Source: Mus musculus (taxonomy: Eukaryota > Chordata > Mammalia > Rodentia > Muridae). From it: 64,000 nt of DNA. Positions 33,320 through 44,590 of the stretch are shown piece after piece. Where the stretch lies: contig NC_000067.6 in NCBI RefSeq assembly GCF_000001635.26, positions 24,760,011 through 24,824,010 on the forward strand, given 5' to 3'. The notes under the pieces were generated by a model. The model made no database searches. It had not been told where the DNA came from and was given only the letters and a program-made list of their open reading frames with translations. The position numbers were made by a program, and so were the translations under genes. Every line of letters starts with the position of its first letter. The stretch's first letter is position 1.

Positions 33320-33835
33320 TATGGTAGCCATTCTGAGTTTGGTGCACACTTGGGGACCCCCTCTTCTAGCGGGGCTTCCATGACTCTGCCTCTGTCTGCA
33401 GAGTGTGTCCGGAGAGTGTCCCTGGACACAGGTGGGTGGCCATGGCTCGCCTTGTCTGAAAAGTGACCTCGTACAGGACTCTCAGCACACACATCCTTCT
33501 ATGGCTTCCTGCCCGCATGACAATTAGTTGCTGTATTATGACCAATCAGCCCTTCCAGTCCACTTGCTGCTATGACCAATTAGCCCCTTCTACCTATACC
33601 CTATCTCTGAAACAAAGTAGACTTGCTCACAGCAGCAGACCCCAGAGGTCCTTCTGTTGCAGTATTGGCTGATCCAGCTCCCCACCTCCGCTCCCTTTGT
33701 TCCCCCAGGCTGGTGGCCAACAGCCTGCAAGGAGAAAGGGGCGGGGCGCACTTTGCTTATCTATTCTCATACCATTTTTTCCTATGCTGTTCAATAAATG
33801 CAGCGGAAAAACACTGTGTTGGGGTCAGATAGAAG
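33320..33835 (+). mobile_element. Possible retroviral LTR, family unknown
   Basis: A G+C-richer segment with two near-copies of a CCAAT-box motif (ATGACCAATCAGCCC at 33539 and ATGACCAATTAGCCC at 33573), a GGGGCGGGGCG box at about 33738, and AATAAATGCAGCGG at about 33793. The order CCAAT boxes, GC box, poly(A) signal fits an LTR, but no ends or duplications were found. A host promoter is the main alternative. Confidence 0.4.
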
Positions 33836-33954
33836 ACACGGGAGGAGGAGTGGAGAATTTAGTTTGGGCTCACTCTTGGTCAAACTAATTCCTAATTGTA
33901 ATGTTACTATGTTTTGGAGCGTTTTCTTAGTTTACGTTGTTAATAGTGAGAGAT

Positions 33955-34290
33955 TATCACTTGTCTCATTCCCGTGGCAAAATACCTGACAAAGAGGGGA
34001 GATCTTACCTGGAGTCTGAGTTCCAGGGTACAGCGCCCTAAGGTGGGAAGTCAAGGCAGCCAGAGCTGCAGGAGGCAACTGGTCCAACTGAAACCAACGC
34101 TGCTCACCTGGCTTTCTCCGTCATTCGTTCAGTCATGGATCTCAGTTTAAGGATGCTTTGCTCACATTTGGGGTTCATCTTCGCTCCTCAATTAATCAGA
34201 TCTATAAAAAGAAAAAAAATCCCTTGAAGGCACACCCAGGGATTTGTTTCCATGGTGACTGCAGATCTTGTAAACTGACTATCTAGATCA
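33955..34290 (-). mobile_element. MLT1/MTE-like MaLR LTR
   Basis: Reverse-oriented blocks 'GGCAAAATACCTGACAAAGA', 'GTTTCCATGGTGACTGC' and 'AGGCACACCCAGGGATTTGT' belong to MaLR LTRs. Old and without clear duplications. Confidence 0.6.
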
Positions 34291-35717
34291 GCTAATATCC
34301 ACTTTGTCTATGTGCTTTGGGGAAAGTCGCCGTTTATAAATTTCTGGACTTCCTTGTCTTGATCACCATGTTTCCAAGAAATTTTAAATATCTATGTTTA
34401 TTCTTCAGTAGCCGGAGTATGGCGGCTACTTTCCTCTTCTTTGCAGATTCAGCGTTTCGCCAGGATGTCTGAGTTTTTATGGTTTCAGCTATAATTAACA
34501 TGTGTGAGAGTGTTTGCTGTGTGCTTAGAATAGGTGTGATGGCAGGTTTCTTTCTCAAAGTAGGACTTTACCTGATCACCTTACCATACTTTATGTCGTG
34601 TTGTGCCCCAGACCCCTCATAGTAGTACAGGGACATATTTCTCATCAATTCCTTTAACATATGAAGAAATAGAGCAACTGTGGGATATTTCTCACTACTA
34701 TACAATTAATAAGTAACCAAATCGATTTCTATCGAAACAACCTGACTGTAGCCCCCTGACTCTGTCCACTGCACTCTTGGCCATCTTTTCAGTATAACCA
34801 GTTCTTAGTTGCCACCAGTGACTTCCCTTGTTCTGCTATGGACTTCATTTTGTTTTTATTTTGCCCTGGACTTGTCTTATTTATCTTATTTAAAAGTTAC
34901 CTTGTCTGCTTTTTGCCTCCTTGAGGATAGCTTTTATTTTCTTCCTAAAATTGTTTTGCAGCAAAAGTATTTTTGGGGTAGTGTTTATCTCTGGGTTCCT
35001 GCGGTTTTGTTCTACTTTAGTGTAGAGGAAAAAAACATGTTAGTGGGAGAAAGGTGTTTACATAACCCAGGTTACTGTTTTCTGTTTCTTCAACTTCCCT
35101 TGAATTTAACCTATGGAGTTTTGGGTTTCTGTTGAAGATGGGTGTTTGTGTCCGCCATACAAGGTCATGTAAATTCATTTAAGACCGTGATAAAATGCAA
35201 TGTAATGTTTTTGTTCCTTGCTTATTAATATGCTTTTGAGAAATCTTCATGTGGTTGCTGTAACTGAGATTTAAACTCTTAGTAATACATGTGGTTTTGA
35301 GAGGGAAACTGAGCCTGGAAGCGACAATCTTTCTGTTCCCCTGCTCTTCAGACCAGCTCTAGTGACTTCAGACACTCTCCCATGGGACAACAAATACCCT
35401 GTGATTTCCAAAGGGATTATTATTATTATTTAATTAATTATTTCAAACGCTATACTCTAACTGATCCTCTTGAAATGATGGAGGTTGACCTGTTTTGAAA
35501 ATCAACTTCTTCTCAGTTGACATTCTCAGGTTTCTATGAGTAGAACACCGTTCTCCCTGAAAAATAGTCAGTGGTTGACATCTCTTCAAGATGGTTATGG
35601 GCTTATTTTCTTAGATGTGTCTAGTAACACCAGAGAATATCCATTTGCTCATTTAAATGACTTTGCCTTTTGGAGTGTTTAGCATAGAGAAGGGGATAAA
35701 ACAACTAAGTTACCCAG
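34291..35717. other. Gene-free, mostly unique DNA
   Basis: A short (ATT)n lies near 35416-35445. The 108-codon frame at 34809-35135 is T-rich and hydrophobic but shows no family or codon signal I can defend. Confidence 0.45.
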
Positions 35718-36292
35718 TGTCTTAGTTAAGGTTTCCGTCACTGTGAAGAGACATTTCAACCACAGCAACTCTTACAAAGAAAACATTTAACACAGGAACC
35801 TATGGTCAGCCAACCGCAGCTTCGGGCAACCAATCCGAGGACACCTTGTCATCTGGCCTGAAGCAATAATAGGTAGTTAGAATGAGTAAGTAACCACTTT
35901 GGAAAGTCTCCGGAGCCCTAACCAATTATAGAATCAGTCAGGCCCCTAGAGATAGAGCCAATCAATCAAGGTACAAGGGCACATACTCCTCCCCGAGGCT
36001 GGCTTACAGTTGCAGAGGTTTAGTCCATTATTGTTATGGCAGAAAGCATGGTACCCTGCAGACAGAAATGTTGCTGGAGAAGGAGCTGATGTATCTATAC
36101 CTGATACATAGGCAGCAGAAAGAGACTCTATGTCACACTGGGCGTAGGTTGAGCATAGGAGACCTTAAAAGCACATTCCCACCAGGACACATTTCCTTCC
36201 ACAAGGCCACACCTCCTAATAGTGCCACTCTCTGTAGGCCAAGCACTCAAACACACATGTCTATGGGGGCCATGCCTATTCAAACCATCACA
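35718..36292 (-). mobile_element. MT-type MaLR LTR with internal insertion
   Basis: Starts TGTCTTAGTTAAGGTTTCCG and ends AAACCATCACA, flanked by a perfect 5-bp duplication CCCAG (35713-35717 and 36293-36297). The LTR is much longer than its relatives because about 204 foreign bases (35791-35994) interrupt it between 'AAACATTTAA' and 'GAGGCTGGCTTACAG'. Confidence 0.88.
35791..35994. other. Foreign 204-bp insert in MT LTR
   Basis: The insert contains several CCAAT-like motifs (GCCAACCGCAG, GCAACCAATCCGAGG, CTAACCAATTATAG, GAGCCAATCAATCAAG). It may be a fragment of another LTR. I see no terminal duplication and no family name. Confidence 0.6.
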
Positions 36293-36589
36293 CCCAGGCT
36301 TGTATGTTCTTACTCCCTGACCTCATTAACTTCATTAAATGATATTGTTGTCCTCTCTGAGGTTGCACAGGTAGTTTTTCCACTACATTCAATTTAGCCA
36401 AAGAAACGAGGAGAGAAAAGCATCCCTCTTCCCATTTTCTGAAACCCAGTTGGATTTTATGGTTTTTTTTTTTGGCCCCTGTTTATGCTGCTGACAAACT
36501 GTCTTGACTAAAAATAACTTATAGTCATTATAACAACTGTGTGTGAACACATGCCATGGTGTGAGTGTATTATTCAGGGGAGTCAGTGC

Positions 36590-36833
36590 TTGCTTTTACT
36601 TGATTTATGGCAAGCCACTCTTGTTTCTGCCACCATGCTTGGCACTCCAGGCTGGACAGCTAGTTTTCAGAGTACCCTCTCGTCTCTGACTGCCATCTTG
36701 GCTCTGGGAGTGCTGGGATTACAGATGCATACTACCATGTCTGACTTTTTATATGGGTTTCAGGGATCTGAACTTATAGTTGCTTGGTTGATTTTATTTA
36801 TTTATTTTTTAACCTACGATGCTATCTCCTGGG
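36590..36833 (-). mobile_element. B3-type SINE
   Basis: Reverse-oriented: 'GGGAGTGCTGGGATTACAGA', 'CTTTTTATATGGGTTTCAGG', then 'GATGCTATCTCCTGGGCC' at the complementary head. Old. Confidence 0.6.
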
Positions 36834-36855
36834 CCCTCTGCCACTTTTATTATTT

Positions 36856-37073
36856 TCATTTTTTGAGACAAGGTCTCTCGTTGACTTTGTAACTTCCTAT
36901 TTTGACTAGACTAGGTGAACAGCAAACTTCCAGGTCTCCACATTTCCAGAGCAAGGGTTGCAGGCACATGCCTCCAAACCTAACATCTACATGGATGCTG
37001 GGGATACAAATTTAGGTCCTGATGCTTGCACAGCAACCATTTTACCCATGAAGCCATCTCCTCAACCTCCTTA
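36856..37073 (-). mobile_element. B4/RSINE1-type SINE
   Basis: Reverse-oriented B1 part ('TTTTGAGACAAGGTCTCTCG', 'GGGTTGCAGGCACATGCCTC') joined to an ID-like part ('ATGCTTGCACAGCAACCATT', 'CCATCTCCTCAACC'). Confidence 0.65.
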
Positions 37074-38499
37074 AGCTTTGTTGTTCATATTTATGTCAGG
37101 TTTAATTCATGGAGGATGAAAGCAAGTAAACTTAGACATGATTTTAAAACAAAGTCATTCTAACTTCTGCAAGACCTTTGTGCCCTCAAACACTTCAGTT
37201 ATGCAAGGTAAAAATGAAGATCCAGTTTCTATTCTTTCTTCCTTCATCTGGAGATGCATTTCCACAGTGGAATATAGATTCACTGAGTCTATCCGGCAGT
37301 ATGGACTGCTAAATGTATGAAGCAGGTCAATGATGTGAGGAGCACGAAAAGCTTGAGTAGATCAGTTAAGGATGGGATGAGGAAAAGGCAAAGGAGAAAA
37401 GAGGCTATGGAAAGCTGAGAGATAAAGAGAGAAGACATATCTCAGAATGGGGCGAAGGGAGTGATGGATTGCTCATTAAGAATGGTGTCTGCCAGAAGCC
37501 GCTTCTATCTCAGCCTCAGCTGATCTCGGCATGTGAATCATTGCAGAGTCCCCAAGTGCATGGGCCTCACAGAAACCGATGAGCATCACAGCAAAGACAA
37601 GCGCTGGAGAGGTTCAGAAAAGCTCTAGTGGTCTAAATGGCAGAATCAGGACAGGCCTACTCTATGGAATTGAGAAAGTCTTAGATTTGTAGTGAACTGG
37701 AAATAAGATTTGTCTCAGGGGATTTGAATGTAACCTTGAAGTGAAGCTAAAACCTACCTTGCCCATAGAAGTGAAGTTTCTTTATGTAGAATTCCAGTAC
37801 TGGCAACTTTGAAAACTTCATAACTTCAGGATATTATATATGTGTATGTATGTGTGTGTGTCTGTGTGTCTGTGTGTTTGCGTGTGTATTAGCACTTCTG
37901 GATGCTGTTCATCCCTCTTGGAGGATAAATAAAAATAGAAAATTTAAAATGTGCAAATCAGAAATTGAAGTAAAGCAAATGGCGGGGAGCATAAAAAAAA
38001 TAAACACATTCTATCAGAAAGTTTCAGCCAGTTGAGGGATGCTGAATTAACATAGAACTGAATGAACATTTATCATTACTTCTGGGATGTTTGCAGAGAT
38101 AGGTGAACTACCCGTCTATGTGGTTTGAAGAGGACCCTGGAGAAATAAAACCTCTCCAAACGTCTGAGTGTCCTCTACTCATCAGAAGATTTTCTCACTT
38201 CTCAGAGACATGCATGTTATCCATTGGGGCATGTCCTCTCCAACTCGAAAATGTCAGCAACTGAACAAGAATCATTTCAGATAGCAGAATCCTTGCAGGC
38301 CCTTCAAGCCAAGATGGCTCACCTTTGTTTTTATATTTGCCTTCCTTGGACTCTGTTCACCCAGATTTCTTCATATTCATCATGACTAAAATCTGTACAG
38401 AATCTTAAATTTTGCTAGGAGCCAAAGAATGAACAGTTTCTAAAGAATTAGAAAGTCTTATATGTTTTTTTTCCTATATACCTCTCTCTCCTTATTCCC
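37074..38499. other. Unique DNA with (TG)n
   Basis: A TG-rich tract lies at 37836-37887. No gene or interspersed repeat was recognised in the rest. Confidence 0.45.
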
Positions 38500-38922
38500 T
38501 GTCATGCTTGGACCACATTCACTTTCTTTCATTTCATCAAAAGTGCTGCTGTTCTTTGTAGCCTTTCGTAGTCATTGCTTTAGCATGGAATACTCTCCAT
38601 TTCCAGTTCTCCACATCACCAACTGCTTTCCTTTATCTTAGATTCAAAAGAAAACTTTCAAAGAAATCTCTGCAGACTATCATGTGGGAAACAGCAAATC
38701 CTCAGCCTCCAGCTGTTTTCTGCATTACTATTATAATTATTTTCTTCATAGCAGTTACCAAATTATACAGTTTGTTGAAAAAAAAATTTTGCTCCACCCA
38801 CTGAAATGTAAGCTGCATGCTAGAAAGGCTCTATTCTGTCATAATTATTGCTGTCCCCCCAGAGCATGGCACAACGTCTGATTAGTCATAAATGCTCAGA
38901 AAATATTTTTGAATAAACAAGT
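38500..38922 (+). mobile_element. L2 LINE 3' end
   Basis: The layout matches the 3' end of the ancient mammalian L2: 'GCATGGAATACTCTCC', a T-rich middle, 'CACTGAAATGTAAGCTGCAT', 'CAGAGCATGGCACAACGTCT', then 'AAATGCTCAGAAAATATTTT' and TGAATAAAC. Confidence 0.75.
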
Positions 38923-39069
38923 GCAAATAATGGAAACCTTCCTGTTATGTCTCATTGTATACCATATATATTGACATATATCAGTGTAAAAGAATTTTAA
39001 TCCAGCAACATGGCTGCTCTGACAAAGGATCACATCCAAAAACCTTCTAGGTCTATGTGATCTGGCTAG

Positions 39070-39665
39070 AATACAGACACACCCTTAGCACACATCTTTA
39101 ATCCTCCCCCACCCCACCCCAGAATGAAAGCAAACTTAGTTTGTAAAAGGAAGAAGCCATGTATGAAAGCCACATCTAAGAAGGGCAAACAAAGTGATGA
39201 ATCAGAGAAAGATTTGACAGAATGAGTCAGAGATAAGATACACCCAACTCTCAGGAGAACAGGTAGGAAAGAAAGGCTACTGAAGGTCAGCACAGAGTGA
39301 GTCAGAGAGAGGGCAGTTCAGGAGAGTGCAGTTCAGTTGACTTCATGCAATATGGTGAAGGTCAGTTGAGTTCAGTTCTGTTTAATTTGTATAGTTCCAT
39401 TCAGTTCCCTTCAGTTCATGCAATCAGTGCTGTCAGTGCAGTTCAGTTCATGGAATTCAGAGGCAGTTTTTCCAAGCAGAGCAATTCAGTGAGAAGCTGA
39501 GAGAAGCCAGTTTGAATCAGTCAGTTTGGAGATGAGTTTTGAACCAGAACAGCTGAGTTGAACTAGCCAGCCAGAGTTCAGAAAGAACTAGAAAGGGTGA
39601 GGTTATTCAGCAGCAAACTGTCAAAGTGACAATACATCTGGCAAATAAAAGTCACTTTCACATAC
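39070..39665 (+). mobile_element. LTR-like repeat with GTTCAG-rich core
   Basis: The segment recurs widely in mouse DNA ('AAGCCATGTATGAAAGCCAC', 'AAGATTTGACAGAATGAGTC'). It has a B1-like scrap near its left end, a 190-base core full of degenerate GTTCAGTT units (39310-39500), and AATAAA at about 39644. I suspect an RMER-type element but cannot name it. Confidence 0.5.
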
Positions 39666-39797
39666 CTTAATGACTCTGACATCCCAAGAATACTCAAGAG
39701 GTTAGGAGAACAGGGGAGGGCATCTAGCAGTCTATTTATCAAAACTTGCCCATGCATGTTTTGTCTGTATAACTGGTGGTGTTATAATCAAGGGACT

Positions 39798-40174
39798 TGT
39801 ATTAGCTACTTTTCTCATTGCTGAAGTTAAATACCCAACCCAACCAGAAGCAATTTAAGAATGAGTGGGAGTATGCAAGCTTACAATTTAGAGGGTACAA
39901 CCCATTATAGCAAGGAAGACATAGCACCAGGCATGTGAGGTGGCTAGGCACATTGCATCCACAGTCAGGAAGCAGAGAGAGATGAATGCTGGTACTCAGA
40001 TCACGTTCTTCTTTTATTCAACCCTCACCTCGAGGTTATTGAAGAGAGACACCCAAATTTAGGTGTCCATCTCAGTTGACTCCATCTAGAAACCAGCTCA
40101 CCGATATAACTAGGGGTTTGTCTCCTAGATGCTTTTAGATCCTGTCAAATGGGTGATTCATGTCAACCATCACA
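39798..40174 (-). mobile_element. MLT1/MTE-like MaLR LTR
   Basis: From TGTATTAGCTACTTTTCTCA to 'TCATGTCAACCATCACA'; the block 'CAGGAAGCAGAGAGAGATGA' is diagnostic of this MaLR group. Ends are TG...CA, but I found no clear target duplication. Confidence 0.7.
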
Positions 40175-40510
40175 AGCAGGAGAGCCTAGAAGAGAAGCAA
40201 CCACAACTGTGCCTTAGAAATGAACAAACACATGAGGAAATACAATGAGGCAGGAAGTCACAAAGTAAACATGGTTACTGCAACCTGACTGCACCTGAGG
40301 CCTTTGGTAAGACGAAGCAGGTAGGAGAGTTACTTACTGGGTTCTTCTTCCTGACTCCTTTTTCAGGATAGCAGAGGAGGCTCTTGAGACAGAGCAGCAT
40401 AAAATAGATCTGGAGGAGCTAATGGAAGATTGAGTTCATCATCCCTCAGTTGTATTGTTAGATGAGAGCAGGGACTTCGGATGTGGTAACTGGGAATCTG
40501 GCTTCAGGTC

Positions 40511-40511
40511 T

Positions 40512-40558
<47 letters not shown>
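40511..40558. repeat. (TG)n microsatellite
   Basis: About 23 TG units with one TA interruption. Confidence 0.95.
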
Positions 40559-40562
<4 letters not shown>

Positions 40563-40570
40563 ATTGTGTG

Positions 40571-40638
40571 TATCATGGGTGTGGTGTGTGTATGAGTATG
40601 GGTGTATCATGGGTGTGGTGTGTGTATGAGTATGGGTG
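40571..40638 (+). repeat. 34-bp tandem duplication
   Basis: Two 34-bp copies (40571-40604 and 40605-40638), starting TATCATGGGTGTGGTGTGTG, appear identical by eye. A diverged TG-rich stretch continues to about 40700. Confidence 0.92.
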
Positions 40639-41692
40639 TATACATGTGTGTGGTGTATGTGTGTGTATGCGAGTGTGTGCATGTGCATGTACATGCATGT
40701 GTGCATGCGTGCATACATGTGTGTTTTCCTGGACAAATCTAGAGAAGCACAATGTTCTGGTTAACAGTCTGGCACTGAAGCTGTTACGTGTTGATTCTTT
40801 TATATACATAGCTGTGTAGCTCACTGTGTCAATTTCTTCACAGGTGAAATGAGCTCAGAAAGATTTGTTCTGGGGATTTAAAATCTAAAGTAGATTCACA
40901 TGTGTCAAATACTAAGAGCTGTACCTGGCAGGTACTAAATCTTCAGTAAGTAGTCCCAGAAATTCATTTTCAGAAATTTTTATATCAATAATTAGGAAGT
41001 AGCGGGGACCTCAAAGATCTTTCCAAATGTTCCTTCCCATGTCCCACAGGGAGATAGAAGTGACTGCGTTTTCTCTTTACTTCTGTTTTGCTAATGCCTA
41101 CTAAACTCAGGTCTAGCACTAAAGTCACTAGCGTCCTCTTAATCTAAGAATATTGTATAATGCTGTTCCAGAGATCAATAATGTAATTACAAAACAAAAA
41201 TCCTCTGTGAATATCAATTAACAGTGACTACAGACAATCGCGTCCGATAAAATATAGATATGTGTACACCTTGAAGCAGCAACTGGTGAACCCAAAGAAC
41301 AGAAGATTTAAGTTCAATAAAGGCTAAGTTAGATACCAGTTATATAGAACTATTATTAATTTGTGTAAAGGATTTTTTTTTTTGCTTCTCTCGGTAATAA
41401 AAATATTTACATCTGAATTCTAATGATTCCTTTGTCTTCTAATCCAAGAGTTTTTATATATGCATTTAGGATTAGGGTTACCATATTTTCACTGGCCAAA
41501 CTTAAACCCCCTTCCATAACTGACGGATGTACACGTGAAACAGAAGCCTTGATGAGAACACAGGGGATGAAGTAGAGCTTCTCACCCAGGATCCAGCCGA
41601 AGCCTCTCACCAACCCAGAGCTAAGAATCCCAGAACTACTAAGAACCACTTATGGCATTATTCCCCTTCCAGCTATAAACCTGAGAAGTTTT

Positions 41693-41707
41693 AGAAATCT
41701 CACCAGA
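41693..41707 (+). repeat. L1 target-site duplication, left copy
   Basis: The 15-bp AGAAATCTCACCAGA is found again at 52308-52322 without mismatch. It directly follows TTTT, in keeping with an L1 endonuclease site. Confidence 0.95.
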
Positions 41708-42183
41708 GAGACAACTGGCCACCTTCCTGGTGAGAGCACAGGGGTCCGCCCGGCCTGAGAGGTTTCTGCCTCAGGCCCCGGCGGGAGCCACCTTGGCTCC
41801 AGGACTCCTCGGAGGGAAGGCTGCACGGGTGACCGTGTGGAATACAGAGGCCAGCCGTTTCTGGGACAGGCGAGAGCCAGAGAGCTTCTGAGGCGGTGCC
41901 ATCTTCGGCTACAGACAACCGGCCACCTTCCTAGCCAAAGCAACACAACTTCTGGGAAAGATCCTGTTTTGGGCCTTCATCTTCAGCCAGGAGGAGGTCC
42001 AAACACCAGATAACTGTGCACCTTCCCTGAAAGAGGAGAGCTTGCCTGCAGAGACTGCTCTGACCACTGAAACTCAGAGGAGAGAGCTAGTCTCCCACGT
42101 CTGCTGATAGAGGGTAACAAAATCACCAGAGGAACAATCTCTAAACAAAGACAACAATAACAACTAACTCCAGAGATTGCCAG
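41708..42183 (+). promoter_or_regulatory. L1 5' UTR with F-type monomer
   Basis: About one G+C-rich monomer (41708-41935; blocks 'TGGTGAGAGCACAGG', 'TTTCTGCCTCAGGCCCCGG', 'GAGGCGGTGCCATCTTCGGC') begins with a short repeat of the 'CCGGCCACCTTCCT' motif, followed by non-repeated sequence to the ORF1 ATG. Monomers of this kind carry the L1 promoter in mouse. Confidence 0.8.
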
Positions 42184-43256
42184 ATGGCGAAAGGTAAACA
42201 TAAGAATCCTACTAACAGAAACCAGGACCACTCACCATCATCAGAACCCAGAACACCCACTTTGACCAGTCCAGGGCACCCTAACACACCTGAAAAGGTA
42301 GACCTGGATTTAAAAGCATATCTCATGATGATGGTAGAGGACATAAAGAAGGAATTTAATAACTCACTTAAAGAAATACAGGAGAACACTGCTAAAGAGT
42401 TACAAGTCCTTAAAGAAAAACAGGAAAACACATCCAAACAGGTGATGGAAATGAACAAAACCATACTAGACCTAAAAAGGGAAGTAGACACAATAAAGAA
42501 AACCCAAAGTGAGGCAACGCTGGAGATAGAAACCCTAGGAAAGAAATCTGGAACCATAGATGCCAGCATCAGCAACAGAATACAAGAGATGGAAGAGAGA
42601 ATCTCAGGTGCAGAAGATTCCATAGAGAACATCGGCACAACAATCAAAGAAAATGGAAAATGCAAAAAGATCCTAACTCAAAACATCCAGGAAATCCAGG
42701 ACACAATGAGAAGACCAAACCTACTCATAATAGGAGTGGATGAGAATGAAGATTTTCAACTCAAAGGACCAGCAAACATCTTCAACAAAATTATTGAAGA
42801 AAACTTTCCAAATTAAAGAAAGAGATACCCATGAACATACAAGAAGCCTACAGAACTCCAAATAGACTGGACCAGAAAAGAAATTCCTCCAGACACATAA
42901 TAATCAGAACATCAAATGCACTAAATAAAGATAGAATACTAAAAGCAGTAAGGGAAAAAGGTCAAGTAACATATAAAGGCAAGCCTATCAGAATTACACC
43001 AGATTTTTCACCAGAGACTATGAAAGCCAGGAGAGCCTGGACAGATGTTATACAGACACTAAGAGAACACAAATGCCAGCCCAGGCTACTATACCCAGCC
43101 AAACTCTCAATTACCATAGATGGAAAAACCAAAGTATTCCAGGACAAAACTAAATTCACCCATTATCTCTCCACGAATCCAGCCCTTCAAAGGATAATAA
43201 CAGAAAAAAACCAATACAAGGACGGGAACCACACCATAGAAAAAACAAGAAGATGA
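42184..43256 (+). pseudogene. L1 ORF1 (RNA-binding protein), frameshifted
   Basis: ORF1p normally forms a trimeric RNA-binding chaperone that packages L1 RNA. Residues 1-210 read from the ATG at 42184: a basic N-terminus, a long heptad-rich coiled coil (about residues 45-150) and the start of the RRM domain. The frame stops at TAA 42814-42816 because one base is missing in the preceding 'CCAAAT' stretch. The rest of the RRM and the C-terminal domain continue in another frame (open from about 42831 to 43256, ending before TGA). The total, about 355 codons, is normal for murine ORF1. Confidence 0.93.
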
Positions 43257-43993
43257 TCCCTCAACAAAATTAAAAGAAGACAGCCACAGAACAGAATGCC
43301 AACTTTAACAACAAAAATAACAGGAAGCAACAATTACTTTTCCTTAATATCTCTTAATATCAATTGTCTCAACTCCCCAATAAAAAGACATAGACTAACA
43401 ACCTGGCTACACAAACAAGACCCAACATTTTGCTGCTTACAGGAAACTCATCTCAGAGAAAAAGATAGACACTACCTCAGAATGAAAGGCTGGAAAACTA
43501 TTTTCCAAGCAAATGGTATGAAGAAACAAGCTGGAGTAGCCATCCTAATATCTGATAAGATTGACTTCCAACCCAAAGTCATCAAAAAAGACAAGGAGGG
43601 GCACTTCGTTCTCATCAAAGGTAAAATCCTCCAAGAGGAACTCTTAATTCTGAATATCTATGCTCCAAATACAAGGGCAACCACATTCATTAAAGAAACT
43701 TTAGTGAAGCTCAAAGCACACATTGCACCTCACACAATAATAGTGGGAGACTTCAACACACCACTTTCATCAATGGACAGATCATGGAAACAGAAACGAA
43801 ACAGGGACACAGTGAAACTAACAGAAGTGATGAAACAAATGGACTTAACAGATATCTACAGAACATTTTATCCTAAAAAAAAGGATATACCTTCTTCTCA
43901 GCACCTCATGGTACCTTCTCTAAAATTGACCACATAATTGGTCACAAAACAAGCCTCAACAGATACAAAAATATTGAAATTGTCCCATGCATC

Positions 43994-44324
43994 TATTGCA
44001 TCCCGCTCGACCGGCAAGAAAGACGCAACAAACCAGAATCTTCTGCAGCAAAAGCTTTATTGCTTGCTTCTCAGGAAGATCCCAAACCAGGAAAATGGCG
44101 CTGCTTTTATAACCCGCAGCGTGACATTTCAGCACCTGATATGGCGTGACAGCTCCCAATTCGTTGCTTGCCCATCACCCCACTATTACACCCCGAGAAT
44201 GGGAGTGACTAGGAGTGAATTCACTCTTGCACCTGCGTACAAGGCTTGTTTACTAGTTAGGCACAACGGAGGCCCGCACCATCTTATAATGGTGATTGCT
44301 CGCAGCACGTACCGGCTCTCCACA
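43994..44324 (-). mobile_element. 3' LTR of IAP-related provirus
   Basis: 331 bases. On the minus strand it starts TGTGGAGAGCC, has TATAAAAGC at about 44103-44111, AATAAAGC (complement of 44054-44061), and ends in U5 at 43994, where the terminal CA has become TA. The polypurine tract (44325-44340, complement AAAAAGGGGGAGA) abuts it. Confidence 0.9.
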
Positions 44325-44590
44325 TCTCCCCCTTTTTATTTTATTAAAATTTGAGGCTGGTCTAGGCCTGTGTAATTATGCCCATCCGTTGTGGCTCCTG
44401 TCTTAGGTCGTTCCTCCAATGTCACAGCCTTTCCTGTCATAGGGTAACCCTATCGCCACCGGGCCCCGTGTCTTAGGTTGATCTGTGCATGAGGAAAGTT
44501 GCCTGTCCCTGGATACCGCAGTGCTATGTGACATTAACTACTAAATGACCTAGGGCGAACTCTATAAAAGAGGCCAGCCACCAATGTCAG

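Larger units (their letters stand above)
40175..41692. other. Unique DNA with TG-rich tandem repeats
   Basis: Contains (TG)n at 40511-40558 and a 34-bp tandem pair at 40571-40638. The remainder up to the L1 target site looks unique. Confidence 0.5.

Noticed and set aside
34809..35135. 108-codon hydrophobic plus-strand open frame
   Set aside because: The hydrophobicity follows from T-rich sequence. I see no signal of selection, no splice sites tying it to a gene and no family match.
40458..40824. His/Thr- and Cys/Val-rich open frames
   Set aside because: Generated by the TG/CA microsatellite and its tandem neighbour.
41950..42183. Possible host CpG-island promoter before an open frame at 42184
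   Set aside because: The G+C-rich sequence is the L1 5' UTR monomer, and the frame is L1 ORF1.
42141..42665. 174-codon minus-strand open frame
   Set aside because: It is the antisense shadow of L1 ORF1.
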